Shown piece by piece: positions 28,665-39,692 of a stretch of DNA of 64,000 nucleotides. Under the pieces are notes generated by a model that saw only the letters and a list, made by a program, of their open reading frames with translations, searched no databases and was not told where the DNA came from. Position 1 is the stretch's first letter. Every line of letters begins with the position of its first letter. Both the position numbers and the translations under genes were made by a program. The DNA is taken from contig NZ_CALDKF010000041.1 of the NCBI RefSeq assembly GCF_937898925.1, forward strand, positions 1-64,000, given 5' to 3'. The DNA comes from an uncultured Methanobrevibacter sp. (lineage in GTDB: Archaea; Methanobacteriota; Methanobacteria; Methanobacteriales; Methanobacteriaceae).

Positions 28665-28751
28665 ATGAGTTTTTTCATAGAGGGTATCGTTTATATCTTG
28701 TTCGGTACTTTTTTAATTTTGCTATGGTTCTTTATCGAGTTCCCTAGATAA
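28665..28751 (+). CDS. 28-residue single-span membrane peptide
   Basis: The ATG at 28665 has an unusually strong ribosome site (GGGGGGAG, six bases away). The peptide begins MSFFIEGIVYILFGTF, continues as one hydrophobic helix rich in Leu/Phe/Trp and ends WFFIEFPR then stop. Charges (Glu6, Glu25, Arg28) flank the span. It lies alone between two candidate structured RNA elements and mtnA. It resembles other orphan membrane microproteins, such as symporter or oxidase accessory subunits, but no transporter is adjacent. Translation is inferred from the ribosome site only. Confidence 0.5.
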   Translation: MSFFIEGIVYILFGTFLILLWFFIEFPR

Positions 28752-28959
28752 AATTTTATCAAGAATCTGATTGAAGTTTTTATTAGTTCTTTTGTGTATG
28801 CTCTTTATTAATTTTTCTTAATTTAATTATTTGGAGGATGTTCTCATTTTTTCATATCTAATTTTTATAATAATCTATTTATTTAAAAAAGACCAATATT
28901 TTATTAATTAATCTTAATTTAAATTCATTATTTTTATCAAATTACTATTAGTGATTATT

Positions 28960-29919
28960 ATGAGAACTTTAGAATGGGAAGACAATAAATTAAAGCTTAT
29001 AGATCAAACCAAATTGCCAGATGAATTGACTTATGTTTATTGCAGCACTTATCAGGAAGTTATAGATGCAATCAAGACAATGGTAGTTCGTGGAGCTCCT
29101 GCAATAGGTGTTTCAGCTGCTTTCGGTATGGCTCTTGCTCAGATTGCAGGTGAAGATATGGAAAAGGTCGCTGTAGAAATGAAAAATGCAAGACCTACTG
29201 CAGTCAATCTTATGTGGGCAGTTGACAGAGTCATGAAAGCGGACAATATGCTTAATGAAGCAATGGCAATGGCTGGTGAAGACATTAACACTAACTTAGC
29301 TATTGGTGAATATGGTGCTGAGCTTATTGATGATGGAGATACCGTCTTAACCCATTGTAATGCAGGTGCACTTGCTTGTGTAGACTATGGTACTGCATTA
29401 GGTGTTTTCCGTTCTGCATTCAATCAAGGAAAGGATATTCAAGTCATATGTGATGAAACCCGTCCAAGAGGACAAGGTGCAAGCTTAAGCGTTTGGGAAA
29501 TGCAACAGGAAGGAATTCCTGTAAAACTTATTCCTGATGTTGCAAGCGGATATCTTATGTCAATAGGAAAGATTGATAAGGTTGTAATCGGTGCAGACAG
29601 AGTGGCTTATGACGGTATTGCAAACAAGATCGGTTCATTTATGGTTGCTCTTGCAGCTAAACGATTTGACATTCCATTCTATATAGCCGCTCCTTTCTCT
29701 ACATTTGATAAGGAGATTTCCATCTTTGATACAGTTATTGAAGAAAGGGATCCTAATGAAGTAATTTACTATGGTGGAGCAAGAATCTGTCCGGAAGGAA
29801 CTGAAGTTATCAACCCTGCTTTTGATATAGTTCCTAAAGACTTGATTACAGGAATCATTACAGAAAAAGGAGTAATTGATTTAAACAATTTAGAAAAAGA
29901 CTTTAAAGATCTTTTCTAA
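28960..29919 (+). CDS. mtnA: S-methyl-5-thioribose-1-phosphate isomerase
   Basis: Converts methylthioribose-1-phosphate to methylthioribulose-1-phosphate in salvage of methylthioadenosine from SAM and polyamine metabolism. The start at ATG 28960 (319 residues) is preceded by AGTGAT; a GTG three codons before is part of that site. Motifs: VVRGAPAIGVSAAFGMAL, LTHCNAGALACVDYGTALG, the catalytic Cys in VICDETRPRGQGASL, VIGADRVAYDGIANKIGS and FYIAAPFSTFD. Of the eIF2B-like isomerases, the RGAPAIG and CDETRPRGQG motifs favour MtnA over ribose-1,5-bisphosphate isomerase. Confidence 0.9.
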   Translation: MRTLEWEDNKLKLIDQTKLPDELTYVYCSTYQEVIDAIKTMVVRGAPAIGVSAAFGMALAQIAGEDMEKVAVEMKNARPTAVNLMWAVDRVMKADNMLNEAMAMAGEDINTNLAIGEYGAELIDDGDTVLTHCNAGALACVDYGTALGVFRSAFNQGKDIQVICDETRPRGQGASLSVWEMQQEGIPVKLIPDVASGYLMSIGKIDKVVIGADRVAYDGIANKIGSFMVALAAKRFDIPFYIAAPFSTFDKEISIFDTVIEERDPNEVIYYGGARICPEGTEVINPAFDIVPKDLITGIITEKGVIDLNNLEKDFKDLF

Positions 29920-29978
29920 ATCATTTCTTTTTTTATTTGGTTTTAAAAAATTCTATTTATTTTTAAATATTTTCTTAG

Positions 29979-31076
29979 CTATTTTTTATCAGTAACTTTA
30001 CAGTCAATAGCCACATGCCACATTCCTGGACTTGATGATTTTACTTTACGTGTATTTAGTATCTCAACTTCCTTATTTTGCTTTTCACAAGCTATTTGTG
30101 CTCTTTCTATTCCTTGTGAAAATCCATCTGAAAATTCGTAGTAGTGAATGACTCCACCATCCTTGCATAATGAAACAGCTAAATCAAGGAATTCAGGGGC
30201 TAATCCTGGAAGATTCATGATTAACCTGTCGAATTTCTTGCCCTTCAATTCATTTAAAGCAACTTCATTTGTATCTCCGCAAATTGCAGTGATGTGGGCA
30301 TTATCCTTAAGTTTATTTAACTTAATATTCTCATTTAAGTATTTGATTGCATATTCATTAATGTCCACTGCAGTGATATTCACATTCTTTTCATGAGCTA
30401 TTACAATTGGAAACGGTCCGATTCCTGCAAACATATCGAGGATTTCCTCTCCATCGTGTGTTGCTTCCTGAACTCTTTTCCTTTCAGTTGCAAGTCTTGG
30501 TGAGAAGTAAACGTTTTTGACATCCAATTTCAATCTTGTGCCATGTTCCTTATGGATTGTGATAGGATTGTCCTCTCCAGCGATAAGTTCAAGTTCCCTA
30601 ACTCTTGTAACACCTTTAACTGCACTTTTTTTCATATACACAGTTTTTCGTTTGGTGAACTGAAGAGTGGCTTGACCTATTTCCTTTTTATGGGCTTCAA
30701 GATCTTCAGGAATCTCTACAATGACTACATCTCCAATGATGTCAAAGGATTTTTTAAGCTCTTCAATTTCCTCTTCACTTAATTTGTCTTTAAGAAGTTC
30801 TGTTATGCTTCTTGGAAACCTCTTTACAGTTTCGAGGTCTTCATCTTGGCTTAAATCTATTATTTCTATTGTATAATTATCATTTTGCTTAATGATTTCT
30901 TCCTTGCATTCTTCCATTACTTTTGAGAGTGTCTCATCATCTGTTCCTTCTTTAATTGGAATATGTCCGAAACCATTTTCGACTTTAATCTTATAGTCAA
31001 AGTCAATAATCTTATGATTTAGTACAATTTGCCTTGTCGCCTCTATATTCTGCACTGGAATTTTTAGTGTTAACAT
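29979..31076 (-). CDS. trm5: tRNA (guanine37-N1)-methyltransferase Trm5
   Basis: SAM-dependent enzyme that makes m1G37 in tRNA and prevents frameshifting. I start it at the ATG at 31076 (365 residues), because LTLKIPVQNIEATRQIVLN matches the first strand and helix of the archaeal Trm5 D1 domain; the upstream 24 codons are AT-rich filler. Then TKRKTVYMKKSAVKGVTRVRELELIAGE, THGTRLKLDVKNVYFSPRL, the SAM site DMFAGIGPFPIVIAHEKN, and the catalytic NLPGLAPEFLDLA. The gene is convergent with mtnA, leaving 59 bases between stops. Confidence 0.93.
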   Translation of the reverse strand: MLTLKIPVQNIEATRQIVLNHKIIDFDYKIKVENGFGHIPIKEGTDDETLSKVMEECKEEIIKQNDNYTIEIIDLSQDEDLETVKRFPRSITELLKDKLSEEEIEELKKSFDIIGDVVIVEIPEDLEAHKKEIGQATLQFTKRKTVYMKKSAVKGVTRVRELELIAGEDNPITIHKEHGTRLKLDVKNVYFSPRLATERKRVQEATHDGEEILDMFAGIGPFPIVIAHEKNVNITAVDINEYAIKYLNENIKLNKLKDNAHITAICGDTNEVALNELKGKKFDRLIMNLPGLAPEFLDLAVSLCKDGGVIHYYEFSDGFSQGIERAQIACEKQNKEVEILNTRKVKSSSPGMWHVAIDCKVTDKK

Positions 31077-31422
31077 GGTATCTTTTATTAAATTAGTTTT
31101 AACCTTGATAATTTTACTATTTGTTGTATATACTTTAAGTTTTATCAATCGTTATTTTATTCAAATCAATAGTTTTTTCGTATCGAATTTCCAAGATTTG
31201 TTTTATTATTTTATTATTTTAAATTGTTTTTCTCTTTTGAATAAATATTTAATTTTTATTGTTTTTAAGATTATCTTATCCTTAAATCATTTTTTAAGAA
31301 TTATATATATTGTCCTTTAACATTAATTTTATATATATAAAATTTTAGATTATATATTATATTCATATTACTTGAAGTATTTTTGAAATATTTGAGTTTA
31401 TCATTATCTTTAGGTGATAATT

Positions 31423-31770
31423 ATGGGTTGTTTTAATGAGACAACTAGTGTGAAGATAAATAAGCAGAAAAAGGATCTTGCCAAATCAAAGGGATTGAAA
31501 TTGCAGGATCTTTTGGATCATGCCCTTAATGAGGCTTTAGGATTTAACTATTATCCCATGAGTGAATTAAGACTTTTGGAGATAGACAATGAAATTGAAT
31601 CCTTGAAGATTCAAAAGGAAAAGGCAATGAAGGATTGTCAAAAGAAGATTGATATTCTTATCAGTGGCTTGATTGAATTTAAAGAGGAAGAAGCAGCTCA
31701 ATACGATAGGAAAATCAGACAATTGGAATTGGAAAAGGAATACAATAAACAGATGTTATATAAAGATTAG
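31423..31770 (+). CDS. Hypothetical protein, RHH-like front and coiled coil
   Basis: 115 residues from ATG 31423 behind AGGTGAT. The first 40 residues (TTSVKINKQKKDLAKSKGLK, LQDLLDHALNEALGF) have the spacing of a ribbon-helix-helix DNA-binding domain, the rest is a long charged helix (IDNEIESLKIQKEKAMKDCQ...) likely forming a coiled coil. It could be a small DNA-binding or scaffold protein. It precedes the aldo/keto reductase gene by 38 bases, so the two may be co-transcribed. The family is not recognised. Confidence 0.65.
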   Translation: MGCFNETTSVKINKQKKDLAKSKGLKLQDLLDHALNEALGFNYYPMSELRLLEIDNEIESLKIQKEKAMKDCQKKIDILISGLIEFKEEEAAQYDRKIRQLELEKEYNKQMLYKD

Positions 31771-31808
31771 ACTTATAAATGAATTATTAATGCATTAGGA
31801 GATTAAAT

Positions 31809-32963
31809 ATGAAGAATATGGGATTTGGAATGATGAGATTGCCGCAGCTTGATGAAAATGATTTCTCAAGTGTAGATTTTGAACAAGTTAAGAAGATGGC
31901 AGACGTTTATATGGAAAATGGTTTCAATTACTTTGACACCGCTTACGCTTATCATGATGGAGTAAGTGAAGTTGCTTTAAGAAAAGCGGTTGTAGAACGT
32001 TATCCAAGAGACTCATTTGTGATTGCAGACAAGATGCCAACTTTCTTAATCACTGAAGAGTCACAAGTGGAACCGATTTTCAAGGAACAATTGGAACGTT
32101 GTGGTGTAGACTACTTTGATTATTATATGGTTCATAATGTAAGCAGCTTTTCCGAAGCCGGATGGAAATATGTAGATACCTTCGGATTTTGTAAAAAGAT
32201 GAAAGATGAAGGTAAAATCAAGAAGTTAGGTCTTTCCACTCATGCAAATGCGGAATTCTTGGACAATATCTTGAAGGAACATCCTGAAATGGAGTTTGTA
32301 CAATTGCAGATCAATTACCTTGACTGGGAAAATGATGGTGTGGAATCCAGAAAATGTGTGGAAGTTGCTCATAAGTATGATTTGCCAATTATTGTTATGG
32401 AACCATTGAAAGGAGGATTCTTGGCAGATCTTCCTGAAGAAGCAGAGAAAAAATTGAAAGAGTATAATCCTGATGAATCTCCAGTATCCTGGGCATTACG
32501 TTATGTAGCAGGAATAGATGGAGTATTCATGGTGTTGTCTGGTGCAAGCAGCTTGGAGCAAATGGAAGAAAACATTGGTTTCATGGATGACTACAAGCCA
32601 CTTAATGATGAAGAGCATAAGATTATTGAGGACGTTACTCAAATTATTAACAGTAACATTGCAATCCCTTGTACTAAATGTAATTACTGCATTAGTTCAT
32701 GTCCTTCAAATATCATGATTCCTAAATTGTTTGACTTGTATAACAATGAGAAGATTCAAGGTTTAAAGGTTGGTGAATTCACTGCAGTTGGTAATGCGTA
32801 TAGGAACTATTCCTGTTTGGAAGGAGTAGGTATTGCTTCTGACTGCACTGGCTGTGAAGCATGCATGAAGGAATGCCCACAACAGCTTGACATTGCAAGC
32901 TTAATGCCAGAAGTTGCTAAAACCTTTGAAACAGAAGTGTACGGATTTACTAAAGATGAATGA
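31809..32963 (+). CDS. Aldo/keto reductase with ferredoxin domain
   Basis: 384 residues. The N-terminal TIM barrel of the aldo/keto reductase superfamily shows NYFDTAYAYHDGVSE (catalytic Asp/Tyr), DYFDYYMVHNVSS and KIKKLGLSTHAN. The C-terminal domain binds two [4Fe-4S] clusters: CTKCNYCISSCPSNI and CTGCEACMKECPQQLDI. Such iron-sulfur aldo/keto reductases are common in anaerobes and probably take electrons from ferredoxin instead of NADPH. Substrate unknown. RBS AGGAGAT. Confidence 0.9.
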   Translation: MKNMGFGMMRLPQLDENDFSSVDFEQVKKMADVYMENGFNYFDTAYAYHDGVSEVALRKAVVERYPRDSFVIADKMPTFLITEESQVEPIFKEQLERCGVDYFDYYMVHNVSSFSEAGWKYVDTFGFCKKMKDEGKIKKLGLSTHANAEFLDNILKEHPEMEFVQLQINYLDWENDGVESRKCVEVAHKYDLPIIVMEPLKGGFLADLPEEAEKKLKEYNPDESPVSWALRYVAGIDGVFMVLSGASSLEQMEENIGFMDDYKPLNDEEHKIIEDVTQIINSNIAIPCTKCNYCISSCPSNIMIPKLFDLYNNEKIQGLKVGEFTAVGNAYRNYSCLEGVGIASDCTGCEACMKECPQQLDIASLMPEVAKTFETEVYGFTKDE

Positions 32964-33159
32964 TTAGTTTTTTACTTTTTTTATTTCTTTCAGTTTTTCA
33001 TTTTCATTTTTTTACATTTTTTACTTTTTTTATTTCTTTCTATATTTTATTACACAAAATATCATTTTTTTTAATTATATGCAAATCCCTTAACTTCCAA
33101 TTATCTTCTTTATTAGGATTTGAAAAATAGTTTTATATCATACGAATATGACACGAACC

Positions 33160-33320
33160 TTTAAATATAAGTTATGTATAAAATATTATTAGCTGTTTAT
33201 AAAACAGCTACGCTTTTTTTTTTAAAATAAAGTGGTGATGTATGGTGTAAAAAGGGTTGCTTTTTAACGTGATAAGCAGGTTTATGGTGGGCCTGTGTTA
33301 TTAAGCGCCCTTTTTTTATT
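33160..33320 (+). ncRNA. Candidate small RNA with two hairpins
   Basis: In the 450-base gap before dphB, TTTAAATATAA at 33160-33170 is a strong TATA box with a start expected near 33188. Immediately after, TAGCTGTTT-ATA-AAACAGCTA (33190-33210) is a perfect 9-bp hairpin followed by ten T. A second, longer structure spans 33253-33310: GGGTTGCTT pairs with AAGCGCCC (one bulge) and CAGG with CCTG inside, followed by T7. Between them GTGGTGATGTATG could start a nine-codon peptide. Two terminator-like stems in tandem suggest an attenuated transcript or a small RNA. The left part of the gap (32964-33130) is T-rich with a 24-bp imperfect repeat. Confidence 0.45.
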
Positions 33321-33413
33321 AATCTATTTTTACTTTTCATTTAAAATTTAACCTTTATTTCGTTATTTTGATTGTAATTAGATTGATTTTATTGATATTA
33401 TTTAAGTGATTTT

Positions 33414-34211
33414 ATGTTTTATTTGGTTGGTTTAGGACTATTCGATGAAAAGGACATATCTTTAAAAGGTGTGGAAGCATTAAAAAAAGTGGATAAGGTT
33501 TATGCTGAGTTTTTCACTTCACGCTTGTTCGGCTCTAATTTTGAAAAGATTGAATCAATTATTGGAAAGGAAATCATTGTTCTTGACAGAACTCAAGTGG
33601 AAGAGGAATCAATCTTTTTAAAGGAAGCAAAAGATATGGATGTTGCATTGATTACTGGTGGGGACCCTTTAATTGCTACAACTCATTCTGATTTTCTAGT
33701 TGAATGTGCAAGAAAAGGTATTGACTTTGAAGTAATTCATGGATCAAGCATTTTATCTTCAGCGCCAGCTATTTCAGGCCTTCAAGCATATAAGTTCGGT
33801 AAGGTCACAACCATTCCATTTCCGGATTTGGAGTATAACTATTTCCCTAAATCCCCTTACATTGCTATTGAAGAGAACTTGAAGATGGATATGCATACAT
33901 TGGTTCTATTGGATATTCAAGCTCATAAGGAAAAGTACATGACTGTAAACGAAGGTTTGGAAAATTTAATGACCATCAAAGATAATCTTGATCATGAAGG
34001 ACTCGTTAATGAGGACACCTTGGCTATTGGAATTGCAAGAGTGGGATCAAAGGATAATCTTGTAAAGGCAGGATATATTAAGGACTTGATTGATTTTGAT
34101 TTTGGTGGCCCTCTTCATTGTATAGTGATTCCTTCTAAATTACATATTGTTGAAGCGGAATACTTGGTGGAAGTTGCTGGCGCTCCAAAAGAAATCCTTG
34201 ATGATATTTAA
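33414..34211 (+). CDS. dphB: Diphthine synthase
   Basis: SAM-dependent methyltransferase that methylates the 3-amino-3-carboxypropyl-His of elongation factor 2 on the way to diphthamide. 265 residues, the family length. Tetrapyrrole-methylase fold: FYLVGLGLFDEKDISLKGV, YAEFFTSRL, ALITGGDPLIATTHSDF, the segment VIHGSSILSSAPAISGLQAY and YKFGKVTTIPFP. The start has AAGTGAT upstream. It is a single gene after the candidate RNA locus. Confidence 0.94.
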   Translation: MFYLVGLGLFDEKDISLKGVEALKKVDKVYAEFFTSRLFGSNFEKIESIIGKEIIVLDRTQVEEESIFLKEAKDMDVALITGGDPLIATTHSDFLVECARKGIDFEVIHGSSILSSAPAISGLQAYKFGKVTTIPFPDLEYNYFPKSPYIAIEENLKMDMHTLVLLDIQAHKEKYMTVNEGLENLMTIKDNLDHEGLVNEDTLAIGIARVGSKDNLVKAGYIKDLIDFDFGGPLHCIVIPSKLHIVEAEYLVEVAGAPKEILDDI

Positions 34212-34344
34212 TTCATGATCTTTTGATTAATTTTAATCTTTTTTTAAAAATAGTAAATACGGTTTTAATAAGTTTGTAAAAATTTTAAAAATAGTATTAG
34301 TTTGCTAAAAAAACTTGAAAAATAGTAAATCATAAAAAAATTGG

Positions 34345-34447
34345 AAAGAACATAGTAGTTAGTTTGTTAGCTTCTAATCTTTTAAAAAATTTTTAAAATT
34401 TATTTTTACAATATAAATCATAAAAATTCCGTTTTACTATGTTCTTT
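34345..34447. repeat. Inverted repeat pair, 13-bp arms
   Basis: AAAGAACATAGTA (34345-34357) and its exact complement TACTATGTTCTTT (34435-34447) enclose 77 AT-rich bases. It lies in the 865-base gene-poor stretch 34212-35076. To its left the motif AAAAATAGTA recurs three times. It may be a structured RNA or an old MITE-like remnant. Confidence 0.5.
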
Positions 34448-34700
34448 AATGAAAATTACTATAAAAAATTTATAATATTTTTCATTTTCCCAATGGATGT
34501 TAATCCTATACTTATTTTTATTTTTTTAATTTATAAATATTTTCATATTTTAGAACTATTTTTAACATTGCTAATAATTAAAATATTTTTAGTTTTTTAT
34601 GAAAATATTATCTTTATGTTTAAAATATTAAAAAAATAATAATTAATTGACTTATGAAGACATTTCCTTAATTATTTTATGTTTAAAAAAGAGATTTAAA

Positions 34701-34863
34701 ATAAGAGGATATTTTTTTATCATCTTTTTAAAAAATTAATAAGTACTTTATAATAGTATTTAGGTAATTTGTATAAGATAATTGCAATTAAGCAAATATC
34801 AGTTTTTAAGGTAATTTATATAGGACTTTTTTAATTAAAGACGATAGTCAAATATCCTCTTAT
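34701..34863. repeat. Inverted repeat pair, 14-bp arms
   Basis: ATAAGAGGATATTT (34701-34714) and AAATATCCTCTTAT (34850-34863) are perfect complements 135 bases apart in the same gene-poor stretch. Inside, GGTAATTTGTATAAGAT and GGTAATTTATATAGGAC are near-repeats. No ORF is present. The 163-base unit has the size of a MITE or of an RNA closed by a long stem. Confidence 0.5.
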
Positions 34864-35076
34864 ATTAATATTATTGATTAATAAATTATTTTTATTGGAG
34901 ATTATAAATTTATTAATATGATATGTAATTATATACACATCGTATAATATTATGTTATGAGGGCTTATAAATTTTTCGTTTTAATTTTCAAGGATAAAAA
35001 AATCAGATATTATTTAAGATATGAAACATGTTTTATTTCATTATGAAATCTTTTAAAAATTAGATAAGATCATCTC

Positions 35077-35310
35077 TTATTTTCTATTTCTATTTGCATT
35101 CAATTCATATCTTTTTGGGCTTCCAACATCTTCATGAGCCTGATTGATGATGTAAAGGAAAACTCTCTTGTTGAGATTGTACTTTTTTGAAAACTTTTTA
35201 TAAAGAGCGTATTTGCTTCTTCTGTTTCCAAAATAGTCTATTTTTTCCAAGTATTCCTTCTTGATTTCCTCAATTGGACTTAGATCTTCTTGGTTGTTTT
35301 TGGAGCTCAT
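35077..35310 (-). CDS. Small basic hypothetical protein
   Basis: 77 residues, ATG preceded by GGGGAA. Acidic/polar N-terminus (SPIEEIKKEYLEKIDYF) then a basic helical part (RRSKYALYKKFSKKYNLNKR, VFLYIINQAHEDVG) and a polar C-terminus rich in Asn/Arg. The spacing of the two helices could be a helix-turn-helix. No known family recognised; GC and codon use are higher than the surrounding spacer, supporting a real gene. Confidence 0.55.
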   Translation of the reverse strand: MSSKNNQEDLSPIEEIKKEYLEKIDYFGNRRSKYALYKKFSKKYNLNKRVFLYIINQAHEDVGSPKRYELNANRNRK

Positions 35311-35622
35311 GATTCAATTCCCCAGTTTTAAAAATTAGATAATGATAATAATCTTTTAGTTTTATTAGTTCATTAGTTATATTAATTCTATTAATTAATA
35401 TGTTTATAAATTATATAAAATTTTCTTAGATTCAAAAAAATTTTGCCGATTTAATGAAAATTTGTATAAGTAATACTAAATATTTATATTAGATTAAGTT
35501 AAATATAATTATGTTGTATGAAATATCTTATTTTTTAAAAATCTTCTTTTTAAATTAATATTTCATTAACTGAAAATATTTTAATCTATTATTTTAACTT
35601 TATTAGATTAAGGATTGATTAA
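35311..35622. other. AT-rich divergent spacer
   Basis: 312 bases between the small minus-strand gene and the transporter. TATTTATATTAG at about 35479-35490 could be a TATA box for one of them. No gene or stable hairpin is visible. Confidence 0.4.
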
Positions 35623-36264
35623 ATGGATTTAAATTTTGACTTTACAGAAAAAAGAGTAATACTCACAGTATTCTTCTGTATGGCTTTTACCATTGCAAAC
35701 TTAATTACAGTTAAGATTATCAATATTAATTTCTTAGGTATGGAAACTCCTGCAGGAGTATTAATCTATCCTTTAGTATACATTTTAACTAACGTAATTG
35801 CTGATGTATATGGTGAAAGAACTGCACAAAGAACCCTTGTATTAGGTATTGCTGCTGATGTATTATTCGTATTTATGACTACTTTAATATTATTCTTGCC
35901 ATCCCCGGATTTCTTTACTGGTGATGCAGCATTATCCTTTGTATTTACTCAAACCCCAAGAATTCTTATCGCTTCATATATCAGTTACTTAATTGGTAAC
36001 TTGGTAAATGCAAGATTGACTACTATTGTAAACGAAGGTAAAGCTTATGCGTCTGGAATAAACTTATTGGTTCTTGCTTTCAGTGAATTTATAGATAACT
36101 TTGTATTCATTGGATTGGCATTTGTTGGTGTTTACTCAGTTGTAGATATTTTAATAATGATTATCACTCACTGGATACTCAGTTTAATCTGGACAGCTAT
36201 TGCTCAACCATTCACTACCCTGACTGTAAGATGGGCTGAAAAAGGAAAACCTGCTGAAGCTTAA
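35623..36264 (+). CDS. Queuosine/archaeosine precursor transporter (VUT family)
   Basis: 213-residue membrane protein with six hydrophobic helices. It matches the YhhQ/QPTR family by ANLITVKIININFLG, the loop TPAGVLIYPLVYILTNVIAD and VYGERTAQRTLVLGI, and the second half KAYASGINLLVLAFSEFIDNF. In bacteria the family imports preQ0/preQ1 precursors of queuosine; in archaea the likely use is preQ0 for archaeosine in tRNA. A hairpin follows the gene. Confidence 0.9.
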   Translation: MDLNFDFTEKRVILTVFFCMAFTIANLITVKIININFLGMETPAGVLIYPLVYILTNVIADVYGERTAQRTLVLGIAADVLFVFMTTLILFLPSPDFFTGDAALSFVFTQTPRILIASYISYLIGNLVNARLTTIVNEGKAYASGINLLVLAFSEFIDNFVFIGLAFVGVYSVVDILIMIITHWILSLIWTAIAQPFTTLTVRWAEKGKPAEA

Positions 36265-36336
36265 TTAATTTAAAATTAGTTATCAGAGGAATATTAATTA
36301 GTTATATCAAATTAAAATTAAATTAAAACATTTTAA

Positions 36337-36368
36337 AAAATGTGAATTCATATTTGATTTCACATTTT
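36337..36368 (+). terminator. Terminator of the precursor transporter gene
   Basis: AAAATGTGAA pairs with TTCACATTTT across a 12-base loop, 73 bases after the stop, in the convergent gap to the regulator gene. Confidence 0.5.
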
Positions 36369-36491
36369 AATATTTTCTTTTTTTATTGGAATTATATGGA
36401 TTTATCATTTTCTATTTTTGCTATAGGATATTTTTTTATTAGAAATTTTTTTATTAGAATATTTTTTCTAGATGGGCCGTTTTTGATTTTT

Positions 36492-37043
36492 TTAAATAAT
36501 TACCATTTTTCCTGCATTTGTAAGGTAATATTTTTCATACTGTTTTGTTTGTCCCACCAAACCGTCTTCCATTAGGCTATTGATGTGTTTGTAGACCATA
36601 GCTCTTGAGATTCCCACATTCTTTCCAATCAGGATGGCTGTTTGCTCTGATTCTTCAAGTGTTTTTAGAATCTTCATTTTTGTTTTGGATAGGTTTATGC
36701 TTAATTTTGGCATTTGAATTGCTTGGTCATTAAAGCAATAGTAAATATGGTCTGCACTTTCCTTATTTGCAACGAAGTTTAATATTGATCCAATGAAGTT
36801 TCCATCAGTTGCAACAAAGATTTCATTTCCCTCTTCTTTAGAATTTCTAATTATGTATGTTAATTGTTTTGAAGCTTCAATGGCACTTGTTGTACTGATT
36901 TTAATGTTTTCCTTCATCATGTACTGATCAAGCAAGCTGGTTTCGTTATAGTTTGTATATACGGATATCAGTTTTTCGATTCTGTTTTTCATAGCTATGT
37001 CTAAAAGTTCTTTCCCCTTTAGGTTTGATATCAAGATTCTCAT
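36492..37043 (-). CDS. Winged-helix transcriptional regulator
   Basis: 183 residues from the ATG at 37043, which has GAGGG upstream; an earlier in-frame ATG four codons before overlaps that site. The C-terminal third is a winged helix: LSKTKMKILKTLEESEQTA, ILIGKNVGISRAMVYKHINS, LMEDGLVGQTKQYEKYYLTN. The N-terminal 110 residues resemble a small sensor domain (ISTTSAIEASKQLTYIIRN, EIFVATDGNFIGSILNF), perhaps ligand-binding. It faces a 0.95-kb spacer leading to gdhA, so it may control gdhA or itself (inference from position). Confidence 0.82.
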   Translation of the reverse strand: MRILISNLKGKELLDIAMKNRIEKLISVYTNYNETSLLDQYMMKENIKISTTSAIEASKQLTYIIRNSKEEGNEIFVATDGNFIGSILNFVANKESADHIYYCFNDQAIQMPKLSINLSKTKMKILKTLEESEQTAILIGKNVGISRAMVYKHINSLMEDGLVGQTKQYEKYYLTNAGKMVII

Positions 37044-39324
<2,281 letters not shown>

Positions 39325-39394
39325 GTCTTCTATACTTTCTTTTTTTCTTTCTTTCTTTTTTTTAAAATTTTTTTTATTCTTTTATTTTTTAATT

Positions 39395-39629
39395 TTATTA
39401 ATTTTAATATTTTATAAATCTTATTAATTTTAATATTTTATAAATTTTATTTTTGGGCTGAAAAATCCTATTTTTTATTCTTCTTATATTTTGTTTTTTA
39501 TCTTTTTAATTTTAAATATTTGTTTATTTTAATTAATTCGTATTTTTTGTTCTTTATATTGTAAATTAAGCCTAATTATTGGTTTATACAATGTAAGTAA
39601 GCACTTGCATTCGATTATCTTTATATATG
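39395..39629 (+). promoter_or_regulatory. Spacer after gdhA: tandem repeat and adhesin promoter
   Basis: In the 368-base gap 39325-39692, a 25-base AT segment at 39395-39419 recurs exactly at 39421-39445. Further on, AATGTAAGT and ACTTGCATT (39590-39598, 39603-39611) form an inverted repeat with one mismatch, directly before the TATA box TTTATATATG (39620-39629). The start site would be near 39648, which rules out the ATG at 39627 for the next gene. Confidence 0.55.
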
Positions 39630-39692
39630 TTTCAAAACATAATACTACTATCAAAATGCAAAATTATTAAGATTTCTAAAGGGATGAGATCT

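Noticed and set aside
34439..34639. 66-codon hydrophobic frame in the gene-poor stretch
   Set aside because: It is almost pure AT sequence with Phe/Ile/Lys/Leu codons, has no ribosome site and starts inside an inverted-repeat arm; likely chance.
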